Below the pieces are notes generated by a model. The model worked only from the letters and a program-made list of their open reading frames with translations. It was not told the DNA's origin and did not search any database. Position numbers and translations under genes: made by a program. A stretch of DNA of 64,000 bases from Candidatus Baltobacteraceae bacterium (GTDB taxonomy: Bacteria; Vulcanimicrobiota; Vulcanimicrobiia; Vulcanimicrobiales; Vulcanimicrobiaceae): positions 1,426,001-1,490,000 of the forward strand of contig DASXEW010000003.1 of the NCBI GenBank assembly GCA_036489885.1, in the 5' to 3' direction. Below, in pieces: positions 24,235 through 32,517 of the stretch (its first letter is position 1; each line of letters starts with the position of its first letter).

Positions 24235-25193
24235 CGTCCTCGTAGGTAGCGTCCCCAGATCGGATGCGATCCCGAAACAGCGCCGCGAACGCCGAGGATC
24301 GGATGATCGATCTTTTGGTGCCGGCAGATATCTTCGATGAGAACGCCGGCCGCATGCGGATAGCGGTGGTGCGGCTTCATCGACTCTGCGCTCACGAGGC
24401 AAAGCGCGATCTGCGCGCTTCCGGATAAGCACGAGTAGCGTTTGTCGCTCCGCCAATCGGTGTCGTATGCGCCGGCCAAACGCCCGTCCGAGGCGATTGC
24501 GTCATCCGCGAGCCGGCGCAGCGCGTTGATCAGCGGCGCGCCATAACGCGGCCAAGCGTCAAGTATGCGCGCACTTTCGAGAAAACCGCGCAGCGTGTAT
24601 CCGATCGTGTGCGTGAACGCGGAGTCCGAGCCGCCGAATCCCCAGCCGGCAAATGCGCCGATCAGCGTTCTGCGCGCTCGCGCGCGTTCGAGAATCGCAA
24701 TCGCGGCCGTGCGTTGCCGTTCTTCGCTCGTAATCGACCAGGCATCGAGCAGCGACCAGGCGACTTGCGTGTGATACGTCGCGTTCAGCGATTCGGAAGC
24801 GCTCGCGAGCCAGCCCGCCGCTCGCTCTGCGGCATCAAGCCAGATTGCTTCGCGCGAATGCCGGTAGAGCGCGCAGAGACCTTGGAGAATCTGCGCCGTG
24901 CTCATTGCATTGCGGGCTGCATGGTTGCGCGTCGGCCACATGCCGGCGGTCCAAGCTCCGTCGGCGTGCTGAATCTCGAGCAAGAACTCGCCGAACGAGC
25001 GTGCAAGCTCTTCATCGCCTGCTTGCAAAACGGTTGAAATCAGCGAGCCGGTAACCTCGGGGAATGTTCTCGACCAGCCGCGCAGCGGCGTGAAATAGGC
25101 GCGGCTCCCGCCGGTTCGCGGTGAGCGGCTGCGAACGATCCAGCCTTGAGCGGCGCCAAGATGGACGAGAAGATCCGTCTGCTGATTCACCAC
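24150..25193 (-). CDS. Predicted alpha/alpha-toroid protein (terpene-cyclase/glycan-enzyme-like fold)
   Basis: A 347-residue soluble protein with repeating helical units containing 'G.W..G...' blocks: 'HADGAWTAGMW', 'GAFAGWGFGG', 'TIGYTLRGFLESARI', 'CLSGSAQIALCL'. This is the pattern of (alpha/alpha)6 barrels found in C5-epimerase-like, lyase and prenyltransferase-beta proteins. No signal peptide. Start is GTG 25193 or GTG 25190. It is antisense to the end of the sugar transferase (85 bases). A glycan-modifying role is a guess from the neighbours. Confidence 0.65.
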   Translation of the reverse strand: MVNQQTDLLVHLGAAQGWIVRSRSPRTGGSRAYFTPLRGWSRTFPEVTGSLISTVLQAGDEELARSFGEFLLEIQHADGAWTAGMWPTRNHAARNAMSTAQILQGLCALYRHSREAIWLDAAERAAGWLASASESLNATYHTQVAWSLLDAWSITSEERQRTAAIAILERARARRTLIGAFAGWGFGGSDSAFTHTIGYTLRGFLESARILDAWPRYGAPLINALRRLADDAIASDGRLAGAYDTDWRSDKRYSCLSGSAQIALCLVSAESMKPHHRYPHAAGVLIEDICRHQKIDHPILGVRGAVSGSHPIWGRYLRGRYPSWSAKYLCDAIAALRTSPAAALTMT

Positions 25194-25332
25194 GTTCCAC
25201 TGCCTTTTGCCCGCTACGCAAGCAAAAAGAACCTCAAAAGACTGTCAGTCCCAATCGAAACAGGCGAAAGTACCGCGCTTGCACGCTTAAGTGTACCGCG
25301 CGCGACCGAAGCCGGAAGCGTAAAATCGCGCC

Positions 25333-26253
25333 ATGAGAACCGCAGCCCTGACGTTCGCCGCTTCCCTGCTCTTGTGTATGGCCGTTCCATTGCACGCCGC
25401 TGCGCAGACGCAGCCGCAAATGCAATCGCAGGCTGCGAGCGACTCACATATCAACGCCGGCGACCAGCTCAACGTACAAGTATTCGGTGAGCCGACGCTC
25501 ACTCAAATCGTAACCGTTCAAGACGACGGTAACATTCAGTATCCGCTTGTCGGACGAATCAACGTCGGCGGCAAAACGCCCCCGCAGGCTGCCGACGAGA
25601 TCAAGACGGCGCTTTTGAAATTCGTGCGTCATCCGATCGTGACGGTGGCTCTCTCGCAAGAGGGACAGAATAACGTCCTCGTGCTCGGCAACGTGAAGAC
25701 GCCCGGCAAATACGTGGTTCGCAGCGGCGCGCATCTGAGCGATGCGGTTGCCGCGGCCGGCGGCCTGGGAACGACGAATGGCGACTACCCCAAAGCGCGC
25801 GTGACGCAAGACAACGGCACCGCCACGGAAGTCTCGCTGCAAGACCTCTTGGTCGGCGGGAAGAGCAAGCTCAACGTTCCGCTCAGCAACAACGCCGTCG
25901 TTTACGTCGAGGGCCCCCTGCCCATTCAAATTGAGGTCGTGGGCGCCGTCGATCATCCCGGCTACTACACGGTCCACCAGGGCGATCGTCTTTCCGTCGC
26001 GATTGCGCAAGCCGGCACCAGCGCCAATGCGAAAGCCGATCTCAATCACGTCACTGTAAGCCGTGACCTCAACGGAAAAGTCGAGAAGGATCAGATCAAC
26101 ATGTACGACGCCCTACACGGCGGCGATCGCACGCATTCGGATCCGGTCCTGGAGAAAGACGACGTGGTTTACGTGCCGCAAGCGCGTCAAGGGAATGCCT
26201 TCAATCCGATCTATTTGATCGAAAATCTGATCGGAATCGGGACGCACATCTAG
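25333..26253 (+). CDS. Polysaccharide export protein, Wza-like with SLBB domains
   Basis: A 306-residue secreted protein. The signal peptide spans residues 1-25 ('LHAAAQ'); there is no lipobox cysteine at the cleavage site. Then a Poly_export domain ('INAGDQLNVQVFGEPTLTQ...') and two SLBB-type repeats ('VLVLGNVKTPGKYVV...', 'IEVVGAVDHPGYYTV...'). Such proteins form or line the outer-membrane exit of Wzy-type capsules. The partner kinase is at 30280. The short length and missing lipobox suggest a reduced form without the usual C-terminal helix. Confidence 0.87.
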   Translation: MRTAALTFAASLLLCMAVPLHAAAQTQPQMQSQAASDSHINAGDQLNVQVFGEPTLTQIVTVQDDGNIQYPLVGRINVGGKTPPQAADEIKTALLKFVRHPIVTVALSQEGQNNVLVLGNVKTPGKYVVRSGAHLSDAVAAAGGLGTTNGDYPKARVTQDNGTATEVSLQDLLVGGKSKLNVPLSNNAVVYVEGPLPIQIEVVGAVDHPGYYTVHQGDRLSVAIAQAGTSANAKADLNHVTVSRDLNGKVEKDQINMYDALHGGDRTHSDPVLEKDDVVYVPQARQGNAFNPIYLIENLIGIGTHI

Positions 26254-26305
26254 CGAGCAAGCGTCGCGATTCTCATTGAATTCTTTTCGGTGAAAGGCGT
26301 TTAGC

Positions 26306-26331
26306 GGGGCGTTCGGGGGTATGAACGTCCC
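26306..26331 (+). other. Hairpin after the export gene
   Basis: GGGGCGTTC and GAACGTCCC pair over 9 positions (one G-U type) with an 8-base loop. No T-run follows. It sits 36-61 bases before the LuxR-type regulator start and may act in its leader or as a weak terminator. Confidence 0.35.
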
Positions 26332-26366
26332 GTATCAGCTTCCCAAAAGGACTCTCTCCCGGCCCA

Positions 26367-27020
26367 ATGTCGATATCTCCAATTCCGATACGTCCCACGG
26401 TCCGGGTCGCAGTCGTCGAAGGTCAGGTTCTTTTCGCGAAGGCTCTCTGCCAAGTCTTCGCGAGCGATCCCGGCCTCGAAGTCATCGGCGATGCCCAGAC
26501 GATCAAAGACATTCCCACCGACGGGCACGCCCCGGACATTATCGTCATCGATCTGGACGGACATCCGATGGACTTCTCGGATACGATGCGGTATTGCCGG
26601 CAAACGGTGCCGAACGCGCGCGTCGTCGTTCTGTCGTTGAACGGTCACGCCGAGCTGCTGCAGCGCTGCCTATCCGCGGGCGCCGAAGCCTACGTGCTCA
26701 AAGATATTACGCCGGGGGAGCTGGTTCGTGCGGTCAAGGCCGTGGCCGGAGGCTCGACCTACGTTGATCCGCGCATCGCCGGAAACGTCTTACGCCGCCA
26801 GACACTGATGCCGACGCGTTCGGCGCTCAGCGATCTCTCCGAGCGGGAGACCGAGATTATCCGGCTGATCGCCCGGGGTCTTTCAAATAAAGAGATCGCC
26901 TCGCAGCTGTCCGTCTCCGAGAAGACAATCAAAAATCATATCAGCCGGATTTTTGCAAAGCTCGGAATCACGGCCCGCACGCAGGCCGCGATTCATGCAA
27001 TGAAGGCGGGCTTGGTTTAG
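26367..27020 (+). CDS. NarL/LuxR-type regulator with atypical receiver domain
   Basis: A 217-residue protein: receiver (residues 12-130) and LuxR helix-turn-helix (about 150-212, 'LSERETEIIRLIARGLSNKEIA', 'VSEKTIKNHISRIFAKLGI'). The usual acidic pair is replaced by E18-G19 ('VVEGQ' in place of 'VVDDH'), while the acceptor D62 and K112 remain. Metal binding and phosphorylation may be weakened. A close paralogue lies at 29525-30169. Neither has a linked kinase. They probably control the polysaccharide genes. Confidence 0.85.
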   Translation: MSISPIPIRPTVRVAVVEGQVLFAKALCQVFASDPGLEVIGDAQTIKDIPTDGHAPDIIVIDLDGHPMDFSDTMRYCRQTVPNARVVVLSLNGHAELLQRCLSAGAEAYVLKDITPGELVRAVKAVAGGSTYVDPRIAGNVLRRQTLMPTRSALSDLSERETEIIRLIARGLSNKEIASQLSVSEKTIKNHISRIFAKLGITARTQAAIHAMKAGLV

Positions 27021-27031
27021 GCCGGTTTGGT

Positions 27032-27217
27032 TTAGCGCCGGACCAGTGGACCGGGTCGCGAGGATAGCCGCCGGAAAAACCCGGTGACGAAGATGCCGGC
27101 CACGATCAGGGCGGCAACGAGCGCGCCGACCACGAGCGCCTTGAGGACGAACGCCAGTACGACCAGCGCTACCACCGCGAGCGCGACGATGACCGTCAGG
27201 CGAATGAAAAGACTCAA
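27032..27217 (-). CDS. Small two-segment membrane protein
   Basis: A 61-residue, strongly hydrophobic protein with two likely membrane segments (about residues 5-27 and 29-50) and a basic C-terminus. The start is TTG 27217 with GGAGG about 10 bases upstream, which supports translation. No known family recognised. It lies between two unrelated genes on the same strand as the Nudix gene upstream. Confidence 0.55.
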   Translation of the reverse strand: MSLFIRLTVIVALAVVALVVLAFVLKALVVGALVAALIVAGIFVTGFFRRLSSRPGPLVRR

Positions 27218-27264
27218 CTGCCTAGACCTCCATTAGCTTCTACGCCGGGGGCCGCCCAGAGGTT

Positions 27265-27810
27265 TCAGAGCCGGCCGAGCCGGTCGAGAATCGTGTAGAT
27301 CGCGCCGACGTGATTGCAAACGTTGATCTCGCCGCTGTGAACGAGATCGATCAGCTTGTCGATGGGGACGAGCTCGACCGCGATGTCTTCAGTCGGATCC
27401 AGATGACGTTTCTGCGTGAGCGAGACGTCGTGCGCGATAAAGAGCGTAAAACGCCCGTTTGAGTTCGTCGGATCGACGATGAACGTTTGAACGCGTTCCA
27501 GTTCGCGCGGCGTCGTATAACCGGTTTCTTCACCGAGTTCGCGTAGCGCGGCATCCTCGGCAGATTCCCCTTGATCGATCGCGCCGGCGGGTAGCTCAAG
27601 GACGATTTCGCCGATGCCGTGCTTGTATTGCCGAACGAGCACGACGTTCTGTTCGGGCGTAATTGGGAACACTACGACGAAGCCGCGTGTCTCACGTATG
27701 TGGTAGCCCTCGACGATGGTTCCTGCGGGAAGTTCGATCGAATCACGGCGCAAACGCAGGTGCGGCGTGTCGATAACAACCTCGGATTTGAGGATCTTCC
27801 AGTCCGGCAT
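27265..27810 (-). CDS. Nudix hydrolase, ADP-ribose pyrophosphatase-like
   Basis: A 181-residue protein from ATG 27810 ('MPDWKIL'). The complete Nudix box is at about residues 82-104: '[17 protein letters not shown]' then 'GEETGY'. The N-terminal beta domain and 'VRQYKHG' segment resemble ADP-ribose pyrophosphatases (NudF type), which hydrolyse ADP-ribose to AMP and ribose-5-P. In-frame upstream codons exist to 27861 but add an unlikely arginine-rich extension. Confidence 0.85.
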   Translation of the reverse strand: MPDWKILKSEVVIDTPHLRLRRDSIELPAGTIVEGYHIRETRGFVVVFPITPEQNVVLVRQYKHGIGEIVLELPAGAIDQGESAEDAALRELGEETGYTTPRELERVQTFIVDPTNSNGRFTLFIAHDVSLTQKRHLDPTEDIAVELVPIDKLIDLVHSGEINVCNHVGAIYTILDRLGRL

Positions 27811-27868
27811 GATATGAGCCCGGACTACGCGAAAACCACCCGAACGTCTTGCGAGGAGCAAAGGGCCA

Positions 27869-28183
27869 ATCGATAGACTACGTATCGGAGAACTCTACGA
27901 CACGACGTACGGCACGCTCTGGAAAGAGGGACCGTACTTTCCCCGCGGCACTCGCGTCCAGGTCGTCGGACTGCATATCGATCAGGGATTTTGCGTTCGA
28001 TTTCCAGGTGAAGAAGCCGGCGAACCGCTCGAAGCATGGGAAGATTGGGACGAACTCGATTTTCTTGCTGAAGAAGGTTCGATAGAACCGTCGGGAGATT
28101 TGTCGCAGGCGGCGCTCGCCGAAGCGCGTGAAGTGTTGAACGAAGCCGAAGATGGCTGCCACCTTCACTTAGACGAAGAATAG
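27869..28183 (+). CDS. Small acidic protein ORF without a standard start
   Basis: An open frame of about 104 codons ending TAG 28181-28183. It encodes a protein-like, very acidic sequence: '[20 protein letters not shown]', '[20 protein letters not shown]', ending 'HLHLDEE'. No ATG, GTG or TTG lies in frame between the upstream TGA and the conserved-looking start. AGGAG at 27854-27858 would serve ATC 27869; ATC 27884 is another option. Composition differs sharply from the arginine-rich shadow frames around it. No family recognised. A divergent position from the Nudix gene is consistent with a separate small gene. Confidence 0.45.
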   Translation: MDRLRIGELYDTTYGTLWKEGPYFPRGTRVQVVGLHIDQGFCVRFPGEEAGEPLEAWEDWDELDFLAEEGSIEPSGDLSQAALAEAREVLNEAEDGCHLHLDEE

Positions 28184-28281
28184 GGCGCTCTGATTTCGCC
28201 ATGACTTCGTTGCTGAAAGGCTCATTTGCCAAAGCAAACTTCGCCTTTCATCGCCTCGTCCTGACGAAATCATAACGCCCT
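28182..28281. repeat. 100-base imperfect inverted repeat with nested hairpin
   Basis: The outer arms (28182-28198 and 28265-28281) pair over 17 bases with two mismatches. Inside, TGAAAGGC (28214-28221) pairs with GCCTTTCA (28243-28250), and TTTGC (28225-28229) with GCAAA (28234-28238). The whole could form a long stem in RNA or a cruciform. It begins at the stop codon of the acidic ORF and ends at the base before the next ATG. No T-run follows. Confidence 0.65.
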
Positions 28282-28533
28282 ATGCCTAGATGGTATGACC
28301 GTTATGCTGTTGTGGCGATTTTGTTTGCAGCACTCGCTATCTTGCCGTTCTGGCCGACGCCGGCGCGCATCATCTGCGCACTCCTTGCGTTTGCGATCGT
28401 CATCGTTGTGCTCGTCGTTCGGCTGCAGAGGCACGCATCGATGATTACCGGCTCACGCTCGACGATCAGAGATATGGAGTCGCGGATCGATCGCATTCGC
28501 GCCGATCGCGAAAAGCGCTTTACGCGCAGATAG
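28282..28533 (+). CDS. Small membrane protein with charged C-terminal helix
   Basis: An 83-residue protein with two hydrophobic segments (about 8-25 and 28-46) and a polar, Arg/Asp-rich helix after it that could form a coiled coil. The ATG 28282 follows the inverted repeat directly and has no clear Shine-Dalgarno sequence. Function unknown. The reading frame is plausible from the sharp hydrophobic/charged division. Confidence 0.45.
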   Translation: MPRWYDRYAVVAILFAALAILPFWPTPARIICALLAFAIVIVVLVVRLQRHASMITGSRSTIRDMESRIDRIRADREKRFTRR

Positions 28534-29244
28534 TCAGTGGCGGCGCTCGTAGCCTGCGAAGGTTCCCTTTTTCACGCCCGTCCGGCGCTCGCCGGCCCCG
28601 ATGACCAGAAGCTGGTCGTGGTTGTAAACCGCAATGGATCCAAGCTCGCCGCCGCGCAGCGTGAATCCGTGTACCCGCCAGCGATCCAGCCATCCGAATG
28701 ATGCCGGCAGCTCGAGCGCAAGCTCGCCGAGACCCACCGCAATCGTTTGAAGTGGCGACTGTTCGACGACGGAGTTCGCGGCTTGGAGTGCGCGCTTGCG
28801 CGACCAGATCGCGAGCAGCGCGCGGCGTCGCGCAGCAGGGCTTAGGCCTGTAATCAAATCGCGCTCTTGCACGCAAATCGAATCTTCTATTGCAGGCATG
28901 AGCCGGTCCGCATCCAGCGGTGAAACGAGCTCGATGCCGATACGCGCCTCGCGCGAGATGATTACGACGCCGAGCGCCATCGAGCAAGCGATGCCCAGGT
29001 AAAGCGGCCTTCCGAGTACGTCTTCGCGTAAATACGTTCGCCCGTACGAGCTACGAGTAATCTCGATCGATTCGGGACGCCGCCATTGATATTTGGCGAT
29101 TATGCTGCGCAGCGGCACATCGAAGGCGCTTTCATCCGCCTGCAACAGCCATGAATCGATCTGAACGTTCGAAAGTGTTAGCTGTTCGCGTTCCAGGATC
29201 GCATGCGTGCCGTTCGTTTGCGGCGCATTACTGCGCAAAAACAT
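28534..29244 (-). CDS. Degenerate Sfp-type 4'-phosphopantetheinyl transferase homologue
   Basis: A 236-residue protein resembling the Sfp/HetI superfamily in layout. In active enzymes the core reads roughly G-I/V-D-x-E and, about 45 residues on, W-x-x-K-E-A. Here the first is 'GIELVSP' (residues 102-108) and the second 'WSRKRALQAA' with Arg in place of Glu. Magnesium-binding residues are therefore partly lost, and catalysis is doubtful. No acyl- or peptidyl-carrier protein genes are in the window. Family assignment is tentative. Confidence 0.5.
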   Translation of the reverse strand: MFLRSNAPQTNGTHAILEREQLTLSNVQIDSWLLQADESAFDVPLRSIIAKYQWRRPESIEITRSSYGRTYLREDVLGRPLYLGIACSMALGVVIISREARIGIELVSPLDADRLMPAIEDSICVQERDLITGLSPAARRRALLAIWSRKRALQAANSVVEQSPLQTIAVGLGELALELPASFGWLDRWRVHGFTLRGGELGSIAVYNHDQLLVIGAGERRTGVKKGTFAGYERRH

Positions 29245-29524
29245 AATGTTTTCTTATGATACGGCCGCTTGGATTGTTTTGGATGCGGCTTTCCACCCGC
29301 GCCAACTAGGCTTTTCGCCAGTCCCGGAAGACTGCGCGCACTAGGACCAGAGACTGCTCTAGCCCGTCAGTAGATGTTAAAACGTGCCTTCAAATTGGGC
29401 CTTATAACTGCATGTGCGTTCGCTAAATTCCCATCGCAAGTGATGTGTTGCAAATGTTATCCTTGCGAACAACCGACCATCGGTTCCCCGCCTCTGCTTC
29501 CGACCCGCAACTCTGAGGAATCTC
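29245..29524. other. Regulatory gap between divergent genes
   Basis: 280 bases, visibly more AT-rich than the surroundings, between the divergent PPTase-like gene and the second LuxR-type regulator. GAGGAA just before ATG 29525 is the ribosome site. I see no reliable promoter hexamers, RNA gene or repeat. Confidence 0.4.
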
Positions 29525-30169
29525 ATGCTACAGATCGACACCCGCCCGCAACGCGTCGTCGTCATTGAATCGCAGGCACTCTTTGCCAAAGCCATTTGCC
29601 ACTTGCTTTCGACCGACGACGAGATCGAGATCTTGGGCGACTATCGCAATATAACGCTCGCCCCCTTATCGAACTTGCGACCCAATCTCTTACTGGTTGA
29701 CATGGAAGCGCACGCTTACGATCTCGCCGAGACGATCGCGCGTTGCCGCGAAACTCTTCCCCAGCTGCGCGTTTGCATTCTCTCGAGTCACCTCAATGCC
29801 GAGGCAATGCAGCGTTGTCTGAATGCCGGCGCTGATGGGTATCTTGTGACCGACATATCTCCGAGCGAGCTCAAACAGGCTGTAAAAGCCGTCTCATCAG
29901 GATCGTCCTATGTCGATCCACGCATCGCCGGAGGAGTGCTACGACGCCGCTCGACGATGAATGGTCGCGCCGACATCAACGAGCTCTCGATCCGCGAGAC
30001 GCAGATCATCCGCTACATTGCGCGCGGACTGTCGAACAAAGAGATCAGCTCCGAGCTGTTTCTCTCGGAACGCACCGTCAAGAACCACATCAGCCGCATC
30101 TTTTCCAAACTAAACGTTTCAGCGCGAACGCAGGCTGCTGTTTACGCGATCAAATCGGGCTTGGCGTAA
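29525..30169 (+). CDS. NarL/LuxR-type regulator with atypical receiver, paralogue 2
   Basis: A 214-residue paralogue of the regulator at 26367, alike in both domains ('CLNAGADGYL', 'YVDPRIAGGVLRRRS', 'IARGLSNKEISSELFLSERTVKNHISRIFSKL'). Its receiver is further altered: E15-S16 instead of the acidic pair, and T109 in the position of the invariant lysine ('LVTDISP'); D59 remains. Phosphorylation-induced switching is therefore unlikely in the standard form. It lies just upstream of the long polysaccharide operon and is a good candidate for its regulator. Confidence 0.85.
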   Translation: MLQIDTRPQRVVVIESQALFAKAICHLLSTDDEIEILGDYRNITLAPLSNLRPNLLLVDMEAHAYDLAETIARCRETLPQLRVCILSSHLNAEAMQRCLNAGADGYLVTDISPSELKQAVKAVSSGSSYVDPRIAGGVLRRRSTMNGRADINELSIRETQIIRYIARGLSNKEISSELFLSERTVKNHISRIFSKLNVSARTQAAVYAIKSGLA

Positions 30170-30279
30170 GCCTTCGGCACACTGACGGCTGCCACAAGTA
30201 CCCATGCCGACAGTTTGCTTGGCCCTAACGAACGCTGCGTGCGCCAAACTATACTGGCGCTGTTTCTGGAGCGCTTAAC

Positions 30280-32517
30280 GTGGATCAAACATTTCTCAGC
30301 CCTGACTATCGTCCTCAACTAACCGGATCCGTCATCGACACGATCGAGGACGTTGCAGCAGGCAATCGCACGTCGATTCGCGATCTGTGGCGCACGCTCG
30401 TTCGCCGTCGCAAAGTTTTTCTGGCGATCCTGATCGCCTTTCCGCTGCTGGTCACGTGGTGCACGCTGGTCATTCCGCGTTCGTACACGACGACGGCGAA
30501 ACTCATGACCGGTCCGGGCGGCCCGACGAGCACGCAGCCTTCGTCGACGTTGCCGGTCCTCAACGAGTTGCTAACCGGCTTCGGAACGCAGACGGCGGAA
30601 TCGTACGTCGAGCTGCTGCAGGAAGAACCGGTCGCGCAGGGCGTGGTCGATCAGCTTCATCTCAACGTTTCGCCGCCCGATCTGCTCAAGCACATCAAGG
30701 CAACGCCGGTCATCAACACGTCGATCATCTCGCTCGAGGCGACTTGGTCGGACCCGGTGACGGCTGCGAACATCGCCAACACCACGGCGAGCGTCTTCGT
30801 CGATCGCGAACGCGACATCGTGGCACGCGAAGCGATCAGCGCGATGAATTACATCGGGCAACAGCTCCCGCGCGCACGCAGCGACATGGAACAGGCAGCC
30901 ACGGCGCTCGCCGCATTTCAATCCGAGCACAGCATCGCCGACATCACGAATCAGACGCAAACGACGATTCAAGCGCTCGCTGCGCTTGATTCCAAGCTAA
31001 GCCAGTCGCAGACCGATGCCGGACAGGACCAAGCCCAGCTCAAGAGTGTGGAATCCGTGCTCGCCAAGACGCCTACAACGTTGATCGGCAGCAAGAACGT
31101 CGGAACGAATCCCGTCGTCGATCAACTGCGCACGCAGTTGGCGCAGGTCGACGTTCAGCTGAAGACCGCCGAATCGGAGTATACGGAACAACACCCGACC
31201 GTGATTGCGCTCCGCGAACAAAAGGCGCAGCTCGAATCTCGCATCAATGCGCTGCCCCAGACGGTCAACTCGTCGAATTCGGTCGTGCCAAATCCGATCT
31301 ATCAGCAGTTCCGCACGGAAGAAGGCACGCTGCAGGGTCAGATTGCTGCACAGCAGGCGCTGGCTTCCGGTCTGCAACGTCAACGCAACACGATGGAACA
31401 GCAGATTCGTACGATCCCAACGGAGCAGCTGCAGTACACGGAGCTCGCGCGCAAAGCGAAGTCGACGGAAGACATCTACAATGCGCTCGAAGGCAAATAC
31501 AACGAAGCTTCGGTTGAGAAAGATGCTGCAATCAGCGACGTCGCCCTCATCTCGCCGGCACAGTCGACCCTCTACACCGTCATCCCGAATCTCAAGCTCA
31601 ACGTCATCGTCTCGCTGATCCTCGGCATCATGCTGGCCTTCGCCGGCGTCGCGCTGGTCGAAGTCTTCGACGCCTCACTCAAAGGCGACGAACGCGAGCT
31701 CGAAGAGGCCTACAAACTTCCCGTGCTCACGACGGTCCCGAAGCTCGAAGACCGCCACGCGGAAAAGCTGCCCGCCGGTTCGCACAAAGTGCTTCCGCCC
31801 GCCAACGAAGACGCTCAAGGCGCCCCCGACGGCGAAAGCATTGGTTGGCTGCGTGCGATGTGGATCGAATCATTCGTCCGCCTCGTCGCCAACCTGCGCT
31901 ACTCCACGGGCAAGCCGCTCCGCTCGATTGCGATCACGAGCCCATCCGCGAACGACGGCAAGTCAATCGTCGCGCTCAACACCGCGATTGCGATGGCCGA
32001 ATTCCAGCCGCGCGTACTTCTGGTCGATTGCGATCTGCGCCGTGCGACGCTCCACACCGCGCTTGGCGTCGACGATCCACGCCCGGGCATCACCGACGTG
32101 CTTGTCGGCCGGGCAACTCTCAAAGACGCGATTCGCGCAACGCGGCACGCCGGACTCGATTTCCTACCATCGGGGACGACGTCGCCGAATCCCGCGGCTC
32201 TCTTGCAGGCAAAGCCCTTCGAAGAGCTGCTGGCAGAAGCAGCCGCCGAGTACTCGCTGGTCGTGTTCGACACGCCGCCCATGGCTGCGATGTACGACGC
32301 CGGCATTCTTGGGGCGCGCGTTGACGGCACCGTCATCGTCGTGTCGCAAAATCAAACGAATTCGCACGCGCTCAAGCGAGTGATTCGCGAGATCTCGCGC
32401 ATGCGCGGCGTGAATCTGCTCGGCCTCGTTCTCAATCGGATCGCTCCATCTCGTTCGGCACAAGCCGACTACATGGATTACCTCGCAAAGGCGGGGCCTG
32501 CGCTTCTTACGCCATGA
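30280..32517 (+). CDS. Polysaccharide co-polymerase/BY-kinase (Wzc-like)
   Basis: A 745-residue inner-membrane protein, start GTG 30280. A Wzz domain has membrane segments near residues 47-65 and 440-460 with a long coiled-coil periplasmic part between. The cytoplasmic kinase has Walker A 'SANDGKS' near residue 557, Walker A' 'VLLVDCDLRR' near 582 and Walker B 'LVVFDTPPM' near 660. Such proteins set chain length and export of Wzy-type polysaccharide, with the Wza-like protein at 25333. The usual C-terminal tyrosine cluster is reduced to two tyrosines ('DYMDYL'). A 6-base-stem hairpin (30241-30260) lies in the leader. It heads the operon to 42151. Confidence 0.88.
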   Translation: MDQTFLSPDYRPQLTGSVIDTIEDVAAGNRTSIRDLWRTLVRRRKVFLAILIAFPLLVTWCTLVIPRSYTTTAKLMTGPGGPTSTQPSSTLPVLNELLTGFGTQTAESYVELLQEEPVAQGVVDQLHLNVSPPDLLKHIKATPVINTSIISLEATWSDPVTAANIANTTASVFVDRERDIVAREAISAMNYIGQQLPRARSDMEQAATALAAFQSEHSIADITNQTQTTIQALAALDSKLSQSQTDAGQDQAQLKSVESVLAKTPTTLIGSKNVGTNPVVDQLRTQLAQVDVQLKTAESEYTEQHPTVIALREQKAQLESRINALPQTVNSSNSVVPNPIYQQFRTEEGTLQGQIAAQQALASGLQRQRNTMEQQIRTIPTEQLQYTELARKAKSTEDIYNALEGKYNEASVEKDAAISDVALISPAQSTLYTVIPNLKLNVIVSLILGIMLAFAGVALVEVFDASLKGDERELEEAYKLPVLTTVPKLEDRHAEKLPAGSHKVLPPANEDAQGAPDGESIGWLRAMWIESFVRLVANLRYSTGKPLRSIAITSPSANDGKSIVALNTAIAMAEFQPRVLLVDCDLRRATLHTALGVDDPRPGITDVLVGRATLKDAIRATRHAGLDFLPSGTTSPNPAALLQAKPFEELLAEAAAEYSLVVFDTPPMAAMYDAGILGARVDGTVIVVSQNQTNSHALKRVIREISRMRGVNLLGLVLNRIAPSRSAQADYMDYLAKAGPALLTP

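Noticed and set aside
29374-29568. Small ORF (64 codons) in the gap before the second LuxR-type regulator
   Set aside because: It overlaps the regulator start and its sequence looks non-coding; no Shine-Dalgarno sequence.
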